Both the position numbers and the translations under genes were made by a program. Source: Dermabacter indicis (GTDB taxonomy: Bacteria; Actinomycetota; Actinomycetes; Actinomycetales; Dermabacteraceae). From it: 44,428 nucleotides of DNA. The stretch covers positions 319,998 to 364,425 of the forward strand of contig CYUG01000012.1 of the NCBI GenBank assembly GCA_001403775.1, given 5' to 3'. The notes under the pieces were generated by a model, which worked only from the letters and a program-made list of their open reading frames with translations, searched no databases and was not told the origin of the DNA. This document shows, piece after piece, positions 34,085 to 42,842 of this stretch. Position 1 is the first letter of the stretch; the number at the start of each line of letters is the position of its first letter.

Positions 34085-34206
34085 GTGGCACGACGGGCCG
34101 AGCGGCGCCGTAGCGGCCTGAGCGGGTAACGCCCGCCACGGCGGGGGAGAAGCCCTGTGAAGCACGCCGCGGCGACCGTCAAGCAACGGCAAAGTCGCGG
34201 TTTTTC
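34085..34206 (+). ncRNA. Structured leader with attenuator upstream of the G5-RlpA gene
   Basis: A GC-rich stretch with several nested hairpins (GGCCG/CGGCC at about 34095-34117, GCGGG/CCCGC, GGC/GCC flanking GGGGGAGAA) ends in a terminator: GCGAC/GTCGC (34172-34176 with 34194-34198), then GG and TTTTTC. This is the layout of a riboswitch or attenuator. Cell-wall hydrolase genes of this type in actinobacteria are often under c-di-AMP (ydaO/yuaA) riboswitches. GGGGGA, GTGAAGC and CCGTCAAGCAAC here resemble its conserved blocks only loosely, so a divergent member or an unknown class are both possible. Confidence 0.5.
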
Positions 34207-34335
34207 TTGTCTTAAGGGTTGGTCTTCCTCACCCACCAGCCTTGGCAGGCGCGACAAGATGGAGTCATCCGAAATCCGCACTCGCGCCCACCACGCGCGA
34301 CACTTCCCGTGCACTCGTCAATGCGAAGGACACTC

Positions 34336-35604
34336 GTGAAGAAGAAGACTCCGATTATCGCCGCAGCCGCACTCGCGACCGTACTCGCGGGCGGTGGCGG
34401 TGGCGCCGCGTACGCGATGTCGAGTGAGGTGACCGTGAACGCCTACGGCCGCGTCGCGACGTTCCGCACGTTCGATTCGCAAGTGGCTGACATTCTTGAG
34501 GCCCACGGCGTGGATGTGGACCACACCGACCTCGTGAGGCCCGCTCTCGGCGAGACCATCGACTCGGGCGACAAGATCGTCGTCGTCGATCGCCACGAAG
34601 TGAAGGTCAACGTGGATGGCGCGGAACAGACCGTTCTCGTGGACGGTGACACAGTCGCGGATGCACTCGAGAAGGCTGGCGTGAACACCGAAGGTGCCGC
34701 GATTGCACCGGCCCCCGATACCAAGCTCGACGACGTTGATGGTGCCGTGAACGTCACGACCGCGAAGGACATCACGGTGACCGGCATGAATGGCTCGTGG
34801 GTCGCTGAGGGGACGACCACGCGCACCGTGCAGGACCTCCTCGACAAGTACTTCGCGGATTCCGTTGACGCTGACGATGAGGTGACCCCCGCGCGCGACA
34901 CGGTTCTCAAAGACGGCGACACGATCCACCTCGTGCGCGTGAACTCCGAAGAGAAGACCGAGAAGGTCGCCATCGACTTCGAGACCGAGACGCGCAAGGA
35001 TGACTCGATCTACGAAGGCGAAACTCGCGTGATCACGAAGGGTGAAAAGGGCGAGAAGACCATCGTCAAGAAGGTTGCGACGACCGACGGCAAAGTGACG
35101 GGCGAAGAAATCGTGAAGGAAGAAGTCACGAAGGAGCCCGTGAAGCAGGTCGAAGCAAAGGGCACCAAGAAGCGCGAAAAGGCCGAATCGACCGAGCGCG
35201 ATAACGGCTCGACGAAGTCCGACGACAAGAAGTCATCGAAAGACTCGAAGAAGGACAAGAGCGAGCGCCGCAGCGAATCCGCTCCCAAGGGCGGCAAGGC
35301 CGTAAGTGGCGTCCGCTCGTGCGGAGCTTCCTACTACGGCAATGGTGACGGCTTCGACGGTGGCCCCACCGCGAGCGGCGAGCGCTTCAACACCCACGCT
35401 TACACCGCCGCGCACAAGAGCCTCCCGTTCGGCACGCGCGTGCGCGTCACGAACAAGGCCAACGGCCGCAGCGTAGTTGTGCGCATCAACGACCGCGGCC
35501 CCTACGTGGGCGGTCGCTGCCTCGACCTCTCCTACGCGGCAATGAAGAGCATCGGGGGCGTGAGCTCCGGTGTTGCCCGCGTCGAGTGGCAGATTGTCGA
35601 GTAG
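34336..35604 (+). CDS. Secreted DUF348/G5-domain protein with C-terminal RlpA-like domain
   Basis: 422 residues from GTG 34336 (AAGGA 6 nt upstream). After a signal or anchor segment (IIAAAALATVLAGGGGGAA), there are three DUF348-type ubiquitin-like repeats (about 30-75, 85-130, 145-195) and a G5 domain (about 200-275). A long Lys/Glu/Ser linker (275-335) leads to an RlpA-like double-psi beta-barrel with ASYYGNGDGFDGGPTASG, GTRVRVTN, INDRGPY and LDLSYAA; two Cys (SCGAS, GRCLDLS) may pair. RpfB of actinobacteria has the same DUF348-G5 front but a lysozyme-like resuscitation domain at the end; here an RlpA domain takes its place. Likely role: peptidoglycan remodelling outside the cell. It is expressed behind the attenuated leader and closed by a strong terminator. 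Confidence 0.88.
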   Translation: MKKKTPIIAAAALATVLAGGGGGAAYAMSSEVTVNAYGRVATFRTFDSQVADILEAHGVDVDHTDLVRPALGETIDSGDKIVVVDRHEVKVNVDGAEQTVLVDGDTVADALEKAGVNTEGAAIAPAPDTKLDDVDGAVNVTTAKDITVTGMNGSWVAEGTTTRTVQDLLDKYFADSVDADDEVTPARDTVLKDGDTIHLVRVNSEEKTEKVAIDFETETRKDDSIYEGETRVITKGEKGEKTIVKKVATTDGKVTGEEIVKEEVTKEPVKQVEAKGTKKREKAESTERDNGSTKSDDKKSSKDSKKDKSERRSESAPKGGKAVSGVRSCGASYYGNGDGFDGGPTASGERFNTHAYTAAHKSLPFGTRVRVTNKANGRSVVVRINDRGPYVGGRCLDLSYAAMKSIGGVSSGVARVEWQIVE

Positions 35605-35622
35605 AGAACTACTCATGAAATT

Positions 35623-35658
35623 CGGGCCGACGGTACTGAGCAACCGTCGGCCCGTTTT
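35623..35658 (+). terminator. Strong intrinsic terminator
   Basis: A 12-bp perfect stem (35623-35634 with 35643-35654), 8-nt loop ACTGAGCA, then TTTTCTTT. It ends the G5-RlpA transcript. Confidence 0.95.
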
Positions 35659-35728
35659 CTTTGATGTTGCTTGCGCGACACTTCCACGTCTCCGGGCATG
35701 TGATGTACAACGAACTACGCCCAGTCCT

Positions 35729-35758
35729 TTGACCGAAATAAATCGTGCAACGTAGACT
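35729..35758 (+). promoter_or_regulatory. Promoter of the rpsL-rpsG-fusA operon
   Basis: TTGACC (35729-35734) and TAGACT (35753-35758) with an 18-bp spacer, a strong match. Transcription would start near 35765, leaving about 245 nt of leader before rpsL. Confidence 0.75.
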
Positions 35759-35764
35759 GATGAA

Positions 35765-36010
35765 CTGTGCCTGGGTGCCCTATGCCCTCTCGCGGCCTCG
35801 CCTCGTGCGAGTGCAATGAGCGGGGGTACGGTACTTCAGTCACCGGCCCTCATTCGAGGTCCGTGCGGGTCGAGATCGACACACCCGAACGCGGGGGTCG
35901 CCTCGGGTCGCGGCCCACTCCACACCCGTGGACCCGGTGCTTCGGCGCCTGTGGGCAAAGAAGGTGATCTGGCCGCGTGAAGAGCACGGCCAGCGACAGA
36001 AAGAGAACAA
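35765..36010 (+). ncRNA. Long rpsL leader with element shared with the rpsJ leader
   Basis: Untranslated leader of the S12 operon, GC-rich with several possible stems. The segment 35877-35922 (CGACACACCCG... to GGCCCACTCCA) closely matches 41758-41796 before rpsJ. CACCC/GGGGG around AACGC would form the core hairpin. Ribosomal operons often carry such control structures; no known class was recognised. Confidence 0.5.
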
Positions 36011-36385
36011 GTGCCTACTATTCAGCAGTTGGTGCGCAAGGGTCGCCAGGACAAGCCTGTCGCCTCGAGCACACCCGCGCTCAAGGGCTCGCCCCAGCGA
36101 CGCGGCGTGTGCACCCGTGTGTACACCACCACTCCGAAGAAGCCGAACTCGGCGCTCCGCAAGATCGCGCGTGTTCGCCTCTCCTCCGGTATCGAGGTCA
36201 CGGCCTACATCCCCGGTGAAGGCCATAACCTCCAGGAGCACTCGATCGTCCTCGTTCGCGGCGGCCGTGTGAAGGACCTCCCGGGCGTGCGCTACAAGAT
36301 CGTCCGTGGTTCGCTCGATACCCAGGCCGTTAAGGGTCGCCAGCAGGCGCGCTCGCGGTACGGCGCGAAGAAGGAGAAGAAGTAA
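36011..36385 (+). CDS. rpsL: 30S ribosomal protein S12
   Basis: 124 residues from GTG 36011. [13 protein letters not shown] includes Lys43 and [14 protein letters not shown] includes Lys88, both as in streptomycin-sensitive bacteria, so no resistance change is seen. S12 controls decoding accuracy at the A site. The TAA stop overlaps the rpsG ATG (TAATG), which suggests coupled translation. Confidence 0.98.
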   Translation: MPTIQQLVRKGRQDKPVASSTPALKGSPQRRGVCTRVYTTTPKKPNSALRKIARVRLSSGIEVTAYIPGEGHNLQEHSIVLVRGGRVKDLPGVRYKIVRGSLDTQAVKGRQQARSRYGAKKEKK

Positions 36386-36855
36386 TGCCACGTAAAGGTG
36401 CAGCTCCCAAGCGTCAGCTCGTGGTCGATCCGGTTTACGGTTCGCCCATCGTCACTCAGCTCATCAACAAGGTCCTCCTCGACGGCAAGAAGACCGTCGC
36501 CGAACGTATCGTCTACGGCGCTCTCGAGGGTTGCCGCGAGAAGAACGGCCAGGACCCGGTTGCGACCCTCAAGAAGGCTCTGGACAACATCCGTCCGTCG
36601 CTCGAGGTTCGCTCCCGCCGCGTCGGCGGTGCCACCTACCAGGTGCCCGTCGAGGTGCGTGCCGGTCGCTCGACGACCCTCGCGCTGCGCTGGCTCGTTG
36701 GCTACTCGCGTGCTCGCCGTGAGCACACGATGACCGAGCGCCTGATGAACGAGATCCTCGATGCTTCGAACGGCCTCGGTGCCGCTGTGAAGCGTCGCGA
36801 AGACACCCACAAGATGGCGGAGTCCAACAAGGCCTTCGCTCACTACCGCTGGTAA
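36385..36855 (+). CDS. rpsG: 30S ribosomal protein S7
   Basis: 156 residues, normal length. [20 protein letters not shown] start, [20 protein letters not shown] and the C-terminal FAHYRW are typical. S7 starts assembly of the 30S head and represses the str operon in other bacteria. It overlaps rpsL by 1 bp; fusA begins 42 bp later. Confidence 0.98.
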   Translation: MPRKGAAPKRQLVVDPVYGSPIVTQLINKVLLDGKKTVAERIVYGALEGCREKNGQDPVATLKKALDNIRPSLEVRSRRVGGATYQVPVEVRAGRSTTLALRWLVGYSRARREHTMTERLMNEILDASNGLGAAVKRREDTHKMAESNKAFAHYRW

Positions 36856-36897
36856 TCTCCGGCGGTCCTCGAACCGAAGCGCAGAAAGGCATAGCCC

Positions 36898-39045
36898 GTG
36901 GCACTTGCAGTGCTTAAGGACCTCAATAAGGTCCGAAACATCGGCATCATGGCACACATCGATGCTGGTAAGACCACCACCACCGAGCGCATCCTGTACT
37001 ACACCGGCGTCAACTACAAGCTTGGCGAAACCCACGACGGTGCCGGCACTATGGACTGGATGGAGCAGGAAAAGGAACGCGGCATCACCATTACGTCCGC
37101 GGCAACGACCTGCTACTGGCACGACAATCAGATCAACATCATCGACACGCCCGGCCACGTCGACTTCACCGTTGAGGTGGAGCGCTCGCTGCGCGTTCTC
37201 GACGGTGCTGTTGCCGTGTTCGACGGCAAGGAAGGTGTCGAGCCGCAGTCGGAGACCGTGTGGCGCCAGGCCGACAAGTACAACGTGCCGCGCATTTGCT
37301 TCGTCAACAAGATGGACAAGATGGGTGCAGACTTCTTCTTCACCGTCGACACCATCGTTGACCGCCTCAAGGCAAAGCCGCTCGTGATGCAGGTGCCGAT
37401 CGGCGCTGAGTCCGAATTCCGTGGCGTGATCGACCTCCTCGAGATGAAGGCCTACGAATGGCCGGAGCAGTTCGAAGAGGACGCCCCCGAATTCAACAAG
37501 AAGAAGGGCGATGCCGCCCTCGGCCAGTACCAGAAGGAAGTTCCGATTCCGGAAGACCTTCAGGCGAAGGCTGAGGAATACCGCGAGAAACTCGTTGAGG
37601 ACGTCGCCGAGGCGACCGAAGAGCTCATGGAGAAGTACCTCGAAGAGGGTGACCTCTCGATCGAGGACCTCAAGAAGGGCATCCGCGAGCTCACCATCAA
37701 CTCGCAGGCCTACCCGGTGTTCTGTGGCTCGGCGTTCAAGAACAAGGGCGTGCAGCCCATGCTCAACGCCGTGATCGACTTCCTCCCGTCGCCTCTCGAC
37801 GTGCCGCCGATGATCGGTCACGACGTGAAGGACGAGGAGAAGGAACTCACGCGTAAGCCTTCCGTCGACGAGCCGTTCTCGGCGCTCGCGTTCAAGGTTG
37901 CTTCGCACCCGTTCTTCGGCTCGCTCACCTACGTCCGCGTGTACTCCGGTCACGTCGCCACGGGCGCCCAGGTGCTCAACGCCAACACGGGCAAGAAGGA
38001 GCGCGTCGGTAAGCTCTTCCAGATGCACTCGAACCAGGAGAACCCGGTCGAGGAGGCCTTCGCCGGCCACATCTACGCGTTCATCGGCCTCAAGGACACG
38101 ACCACGGGCGACACGCTGTGCGACGCGCAGCACCCGATCGCTCTCGAGTCGATGTCCTTCCCGGAGCCCGTGATCTCGATGGCTATCGAGCCGAAGACCA
38201 AGGGCGACCAGGAGAAGCTCGGTATCGCTATTCAGCGCCTCGCGAAGGAAGATCCGACCTTCCAGGTCCAGCTCGACGAGGAAACCGGCCAGACGGTCAT
38301 CAAGGGCATGGGTGAGCTTCAGCTCGACGTGCTCGTGGACCGCATGCGCCGCGAGTTCAAGGTCGAAGCAAATGTGGGCTCGCCCCAGGTGGCCTACCGC
38401 GAGTCGATCAAGAAGACCGTCGAGAAGTTCGATTACACGCACAAGAAGCAGACCGGTGGCTCCGGCCAGTTCGGTAAGGTTCAGATTACCTTCGCTCCGC
38501 TCACGGATGCCGAAGATGGCGTGTTCTACGAGTTCGAAAACCTCGTCACCGGTGGCCGCATCCCGCGTGAATACATCCCGAGCGTTGACGCGGGTATTCA
38601 GGATGCGCTCCAGTCCGGCGTGCTCGCCGGCTACCCGGTGGTGAATGTCAAGGCATCGCTTCTCGACGGTGCTTACCACGACGTGGACTCCTCGGAAATG
38701 GCGTTCAAGATCGCTGGTTCGATGGCAACGCGTGAGGCCCTCAAGAAGGCTCACCCGATCCTCCTCGAGCCGATCATGAGCGTTGAGGTCCGTACTCCCG
38801 AGGAGTACATGGGAGATGTCATCGGCGACCTGAACAAGCGACGCGGTCAGGTTTCGTCGATGGAGGACGCGAGCGGTGTGAAGATCATCCGTGCTCTCGT
38901 CCCGCTGTCCGAAATGTTCGGCTACATTGGTGACCTGCGTTCGTTTACGCAGGGCCGCGCAATGTACACGATGCAGTTCGACAGCTACGCGGAGGTCCCG
39001 AAGAACATTTCGGAAGAGATCATCGCGAAGACGCGGGGCGAGTGA
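36898..39045 (+). CDS. fusA: Elongation factor G
   Basis: 715 residues from GTG 36898 (GAAAGG upstream). P-loop AHIDAGKTT (about 19-27), switch region [21 protein letters not shown] and NKMDKMG form the GTPase domain; [11 protein letters not shown] and the domain IV/V blocks ([34 protein letters not shown]-type) are intact. It drives translocation on the ribosome. Confidence 0.98.
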   Translation: MALAVLKDLNKVRNIGIMAHIDAGKTTTTERILYYTGVNYKLGETHDGAGTMDWMEQEKERGITITSAATTCYWHDNQINIIDTPGHVDFTVEVERSLRVLDGAVAVFDGKEGVEPQSETVWRQADKYNVPRICFVNKMDKMGADFFFTVDTIVDRLKAKPLVMQVPIGAESEFRGVIDLLEMKAYEWPEQFEEDAPEFNKKKGDAALGQYQKEVPIPEDLQAKAEEYREKLVEDVAEATEELMEKYLEEGDLSIEDLKKGIRELTINSQAYPVFCGSAFKNKGVQPMLNAVIDFLPSPLDVPPMIGHDVKDEEKELTRKPSVDEPFSALAFKVASHPFFGSLTYVRVYSGHVATGAQVLNANTGKKERVGKLFQMHSNQENPVEEAFAGHIYAFIGLKDTTTGDTLCDAQHPIALESMSFPEPVISMAIEPKTKGDQEKLGIAIQRLAKEDPTFQVQLDEETGQTVIKGMGELQLDVLVDRMRREFKVEANVGSPQVAYRESIKKTVEKFDYTHKKQTGGSGQFGKVQITFAPLTDAEDGVFYEFENLVTGGRIPREYIPSVDAGIQDALQSGVLAGYPVVNVKASLLDGAYHDVDSSEMAFKIAGSMATREALKKAHPILLEPIMSVEVRTPEEYMGDVIGDLNKRRGQVSSMEDASGVKIIRALVPLSEMFGYIGDLRSFTQGRAMYTMQFDSYAEVPKNISEEIIAKTRGE

Positions 39046-39065
39046 GCCTTACGGGAATTAGCGGG

Positions 39066-39124
39066 TAGAGTAGATCTGTTCGCTAGTTTTCGGACCGCTT
39101 GGGTCGCCCCGCAAGGGGCGCCCC
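39066..39124 (+). promoter_or_regulatory. Intergenic control region before tuf
   Basis: TAGAGT (39066-39071), the same -10 as at the rplJ promoter, lies between fusA and tuf but lacks a clear -35. A 10-bp hairpin with one mismatch (39101-39110 with 39115-39124, loop GCAA) follows. It may be a separate tuf promoter with a structured leader. Confidence 0.4.
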
Positions 39125-39173
39125 ACCCGTTCTAAAGAAGTACACCCAACCAAAAGTCCTAGGAGGACACACT

Positions 39174-40361
39174 ATGGCTAAGGCCAAGTTCGAGCGTAGC
39201 AAGCCGCACGTCAACATCGGCACCATCGGTCACGTTGACCACGGCAAGACCACGCTGACCGCTGCTATCTCGAAGGTTCTGTACGATCAGTACCCGGACC
39301 TCAACGAGCAGCGTAACTTCGACACGATCGATAACGCCCCTGAGGAAAAGCAGCGCGGCATCACGATCAACATCTCCCACATCGAGTACCAGACCGAGAA
39401 GCGCCACTACGCTCACGTTGACGCTCCCGGCCACGCCGACTACATCAAGAACATGATTACCGGCGCTGCTCAGATGGACGGCGCAATCCTCGTGGTTGCC
39501 GCCACCGACGGCCCCATGGCGCAGACCCGCGAGCACGTTCTTCTTGCTCGCCAGGTTGGCGTTCCCTACCTCCTCGTTGCGCTCAACAAGTGCGACATGG
39601 TCGACGATGAGGAAATCCTCGAGCTCGTCGAGATGGAGGTCCGTGAGCTTCTCGCTTCGCAGGAGTTCGATGAGGACGCTCCCGTCGTTCGCGTGTCGGC
39701 GTTCAAGGCCCTCGAGGGCGACGAGCAGTGGGTCAAGTCGGTTCAGGACCTCATGGCCGCTGTCGACGAGTCGATCCCGGATCCGGTTCGCGACATGGAC
39801 AAGCCGTTCCTCATGCCTATCGAGGACGTCTTCACCATCACCGGCCGTGGCACCGTTGTGACCGGTAAGGTCGAGCGTGGCAAGCTTGCCATCAACTCGG
39901 AGGTCGAGATCGTGGGTATCCGCGAGGCTCAGAAGACCACCGTTACCGGTATCGAGATGTTCCACAAGCAGATGGACGAGGCTTGGGCAGGCGAGAACTG
40001 TGGCCTCCTCCTCCGTGGCACCAAGCGCGAAGACGTGGAGCGTGGCCAGGTTGTCGTGAAGCCGGGTTCGATCACCCCGCACACCGACTTCGAGGGCCAG
40101 GTCTACATCCTTTCGAAGGACGAGGGTGGCCGCCACAACCCGTTCTACTCGAACTACCGCCCGCAGTTCTACTTCCGTACCACCGACGTGACCGGCGTTA
40201 TCACCCTCCCCGAGGGCACCGAGATGGTCATGCCTGGCGACTCGACCGAGATGACCGTTGAGCTCATCCAGCCGATCGCTATGGAAGAGGGCCTCGGCTT
40301 CGCTATCCGTGAGGGTGGCCGCACCGTTGGCTCGGGCCGCGTCACCAAGATCATCAAGTGA
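39174..40361 (+). CDS. tuf: Elongation factor Tu
   Basis: 395 residues from ATG 39174, with a near-perfect AGGAGGA 8 nt upstream; the open frame to 39099 is not used. [18 protein letters not shown] and NKCDMVDD mark the GTPase domain, followed by two barrel domains ending [10 protein letters not shown]. It carries aminoacyl-tRNA to the ribosome. It has its own strong terminator. Confidence 0.98.
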   Translation: MAKAKFERSKPHVNIGTIGHVDHGKTTLTAAISKVLYDQYPDLNEQRNFDTIDNAPEEKQRGITINISHIEYQTEKRHYAHVDAPGHADYIKNMITGAAQMDGAILVVAATDGPMAQTREHVLLARQVGVPYLLVALNKCDMVDDEEILELVEMEVRELLASQEFDEDAPVVRVSAFKALEGDEQWVKSVQDLMAAVDESIPDPVRDMDKPFLMPIEDVFTITGRGTVVTGKVERGKLAINSEVEIVGIREAQKTTVTGIEMFHKQMDEAWAGENCGLLLRGTKREDVERGQVVVKPGSITPHTDFEGQVYILSKDEGGRHNPFYSNYRPQFYFRTTDVTGVITLPEGTEMVMPGDSTEMTVELIQPIAMEEGLGFAIREGGRTVGSGRVTKIIK

Positions 40362-40391
40362 TCTGACGCTGCATAGCCTGCAGAGTTAAAG

Positions 40392-40423
40392 AAAAGCGCC
40401 CCGGAATCATCCGGGGCGTTTTT
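40392..40423. terminator. Intrinsic terminator after tuf
   Basis: An 8-bp GC stem (40397-40404 with 40411-40418, loop AATCAT), extended by A/T pairs to 13 bp and followed by TTTTT. The leading A run lets it also stop minus-strand transcripts from the stress-protein gene. Confidence 0.93.
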
Positions 40424-40652
40424 CTATGCGCGGGCAGCTGATTGGCATCTGGCGTCGTTGATCCAGATGCGGGTCTTTTCCCTCAACCGCGCTGACGAGG
40501 AAGCTACAGCTGACGTTGAAGGCGAAAATCGACCGTATTCCCCCACAAGAGTCAGGTGAAAGTACGGAGCGCGCCGGGGTGGCGGCACCACCGCCGAACG
40601 CCTTTACCTCTACCAAGGCGCGGGAGGTGCAAGGGGGGGGGAAGGGGGCAGC
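40424..40652. other. Intergenic stretch with G tract
   Basis: 229 bp between the tuf terminator and the 3' end of the stress-protein gene. I see no gene. A run of nine G (40633-40641) followed by AA and five G lies just beyond the stop codon of the minus-strand gene. Confidence 0.5.
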
Positions 40653-41375
40653 TCAGTTGCGCTCGCTTGGATTGGCGGGATCCGACGGTAGCCCGTACGT
40701 AGGGCGTTTCGTGGGCTGTTCGATGTCTTTCGAGGTGTCAACCGTGATGCTGTCGGGGGCATTGTGGCCGGAAAGCGTCGGATCCGACTGCCCGTACGCC
40801 GGTGTGTCGTCACCTGCCTCGTCAGGTCGGTGTGCCGGGCCCGCCGGGTCGGCGCGAACCGCACTGGCGCCACCAAATGCTCCCTCGCCAAGACGAACGC
40901 CCGCCTCGGAAAGGATGCGACGGGCGTCCATAATGTTGCGGTGCTCGACGAGGAGCTCGTATTGCATGGGGACCGTCGCGGTCATGGAGGTGAAGTCCCG
41001 CTGGCCGCCACTCGTAGCGTGGCCGATCACGGCCCACACGGTGAAGAAAATTGCGCCGAGAACAACCGAACTGAGGATGGTTGAAAGCCATTGTTCGGAA
41101 AGCATGCTGAAGAGAAGACCCACGAACAGGCCCATCCACATGCCACTCAGGGCTCCGCCGAGAATCACGCGGGTCCATGTTTTACGCCCGGTGACGCGTT
41201 CGATGAGGCGTAGATCTGTGCCCACGATGAGGGTGTTCTGGACGGGAAATCCGGCGTCGGCGAGGGTATCGACGAGCCTCTGAACCTCGGAGTATTCGTG
41301 GTAGGTTCCGAGTGACTGCGGGAATTCGAGGGAGAAGGCTCGCGATTGGAGCGGGCTGCGTGGCTGTTGAGTCAT
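40653..41375 (-). CDS. General stress protein, GSP17M/YflT-like, with membrane segments
   Basis: 240 residues. The N-terminal block, with YSEVQRLVDTLADAGFPVQNTLIVGTDLRLIERVTGR-type sequence (about 27-65), is the YflT/GSP17M motif. Two hydrophobic segments follow (about 68-90 and 97-118: GGALSGMWMGLFVGLLFSML and ILSSVVLGAIFFTVWAVIG), with a Gly-rich turn. The C-terminal third is polar, Pro/Asp/Ser rich and likely disordered. Related proteins in actinobacteria are annotated as general stress or magnesium-transporter-like proteins; function is not established. It is a lone minus-strand gene between tuf and the S10 operon. Confidence 0.75.
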   Translation of the reverse strand: MTQQPRSPLQSRAFSLEFPQSLGTYHEYSEVQRLVDTLADAGFPVQNTLIVGTDLRLIERVTGRKTWTRVILGGALSGMWMGLFVGLLFSMLSEQWLSTILSSVVLGAIFFTVWAVIGHATSGGQRDFTSMTATVPMQYELLVEHRNIMDARRILSEAGVRLGEGAFGGASAVRADPAGPAHRPDEAGDDTPAYGQSDPTLSGHNAPDSITVDTSKDIEQPTKRPTYGLPSDPANPSERN

Positions 41376-41834
41376 GGCTCCACTCTAGGGTGCTCACCTG
41401 CGCGAGTGCTAGAGACAGCGGGCCCTCTGGTGGCTCGACGGGGAGAGATTCCAGGGAGCACCCCCGCGTGCGCCCCCGACAGCTCAAGGTGCGTGCGAGG
41501 GAACGGGCCGACGCTCGCCTGCTTGTGAGGCGTTCCACGCTTCGGCCCCTGGTGCACACTTGCGATACGTGGCAAACTAGATGAGTTGCTTGCGCGAGCG
41601 GCCATGCCCGGTTCCGTTCCCCATCTCTGGGAATGACCACCGGATGACGCTCAGCCCAAGGATGCGAACAGTGTGGAAACTCCGCTGAGGGCGCATCGTT
41701 TGAGGGACCGGTCGCAAGTACATGGGTTTCGCGCGGCCTTTTTGCGCCTCGCAAGAGCGACACACCCGACCGCGGGTGTCGGTCTGGCCCACTCCATGTA
41801 AGAGCGGTTTTAGAGAAAGAGATAGACCTAGGCT
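41376..41834 (+). promoter_or_regulatory. Upstream region and leader of the S10 operon
   Basis: 459 bp without a supported gene, carrying the control region of rpsJ. TTGCGA (41560-41565) and TAGATG (41578-41583) are too close (12 bp) for a standard promoter, so the start is uncertain. A perfect hairpin TTGCG-CCT-CGCAA (41742-41754) is followed by the element at 41758-41796, which is shared with the rpsL leader and holds ACACCC-N6-GGGTGT. Confidence 0.5.
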
Positions 41835-42143
41835 ATGGCGGGACAGAAGATCCGCATCCGGCTCAAGTCGTATGACCACGAGGTGATTGACAGCTCGGCG
41901 CGCAAAATCGTCGACACTGTCACCCGCGCTGGTGCAACGGTCGTGGGCCCGGTGCCGCTGCCGACTGAGAAGAACGTTTTCGTTGTGATCAAGTCGCCGC
42001 ACAAGTACAAGGATTCCCGTGAGCAGTTCGAGATGCGCACCCACAAGCGCCTCATCGACATCGTCGATCCCACGCCCAAGGCTGTGGATTCGCTGATGCG
42101 CCTCGACCTGCCTGCGGACGTCAACATCGAGATCAAGCTCTGA
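41835..42143 (+). CDS. rpsJ: 30S ribosomal protein S10
   Basis: 102 residues, normal. [15 protein letters not shown] start and the [21 protein letters not shown] block are typical. First gene of the S10 operon; it also serves as NusE in antitermination. ATG 41835 has only a weak AGG upstream. rplC follows after 13 bp. Confidence 0.98.
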   Translation: MAGQKIRIRLKSYDHEVIDSSARKIVDTVTRAGATVVGPVPLPTEKNVFVVIKSPHKYKDSREQFEMRTHKRLIDIVDPTPKAVDSLMRLDLPADVNIEIKL

Positions 42144-42156
42144 GGTATCGGAACAC

Positions 42157-42837
42157 ATGAGTAACGAACTGACAGGGCAGCGCGATCGCGTCATCAACGG
42201 CGTGCTCGGCACCAAGCTTGGCATGACCCAGGTGTGGGACGAGGACGGCAAGATCGTCCCCGTGACCGTGGTTCAGGCCGGCCCGTGTGTTGTCACGCAG
42301 GTCCGCTCACAGGACGTTGATGGCTACGACGCTGTCCAGATCGCGTACGGCGCGATCGATCCCCGTAAGGTGACGAAGCCCCTCAAGGGTCACTTCGAGA
42401 AGGCCGGCGTGACGCCGCGCCGTCACCTCGTTGAGCTCCGCACGGTTGATGCCGCGGAGTACGAACTCGGCCAGGAGATCGACGCGTCGGTCTTCGAGGC
42501 CGGCCAGAAGGTCGACGTGGTCGGCACGACCAAGGGCAAGGGTAACGCGGGCGTCATGAAGCGCCACGGCTTTGCCGGTGTGAGTGCTTCGCACGGTCAG
42601 CACCGCAACCACCGCAAGCCTGGCTCGATCGGTGGCGCCTCGACCCCCGCACGCGTGTTCAAGGGCATGCGCATGGCGGGCCGCATGGGCGGCAACCGCA
42701 ACAGCGTCCAGAACCTCACCGTTCAGGCGGTGGACGCCGAGAAGAACCTCGTGCTCATCAAGGGTGCCGTTCCCGGCCCCAAGGGTGGCATCGTGCTGGT
42801 TCGCTCGGCCGTCAAGGGTCCGAAGAAGGGAGCCTGA
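42157..42837 (+). CDS. rplC: 50S ribosomal protein L3
   Basis: 226 residues. [19 protein letters not shown] start, [30 protein letters not shown] and [15 protein letters not shown] are the family blocks. It is an early assembly protein near the peptidyl transferase centre. The N-terminus has a few extra residues ([10 protein letters not shown]). Confidence 0.98.
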   Translation: MSNELTGQRDRVINGVLGTKLGMTQVWDEDGKIVPVTVVQAGPCVVTQVRSQDVDGYDAVQIAYGAIDPRKVTKPLKGHFEKAGVTPRRHLVELRTVDAAEYELGQEIDASVFEAGQKVDVVGTTKGKGNAGVMKRHGFAGVSASHGQHRNHRKPGSIGGASTPARVFKGMRMAGRMGGNRNSVQNLTVQAVDAEKNLVLIKGAVPGPKGGIVLVRSAVKGPKKGA

Positions 42838-42842
42838 TTTTC

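Noticed and set aside
34085-34206. Canonical ydaO/yuaA, TPP, cobalamin or c-di-GMP riboswitch
   Set aside because: None of their strict conserved blocks is present in full, so only a divergent or unknown class is proposed.
36011-36385. Possible streptomycin-resistance change in rpsL
   Set aside because: Lys43 and Lys88 are both present.
36292-38754. 820-codon minus-strand frame across fusA and rpsG
   Set aside because: Antisense shadow of conserved EF-G and S7; low-complexity composition and no start signals.
41560-41583. rpsJ promoter TTGCGA / TAGATG
   Set aside because: A 12-bp spacer is too short for a normal sigma-70-type promoter.
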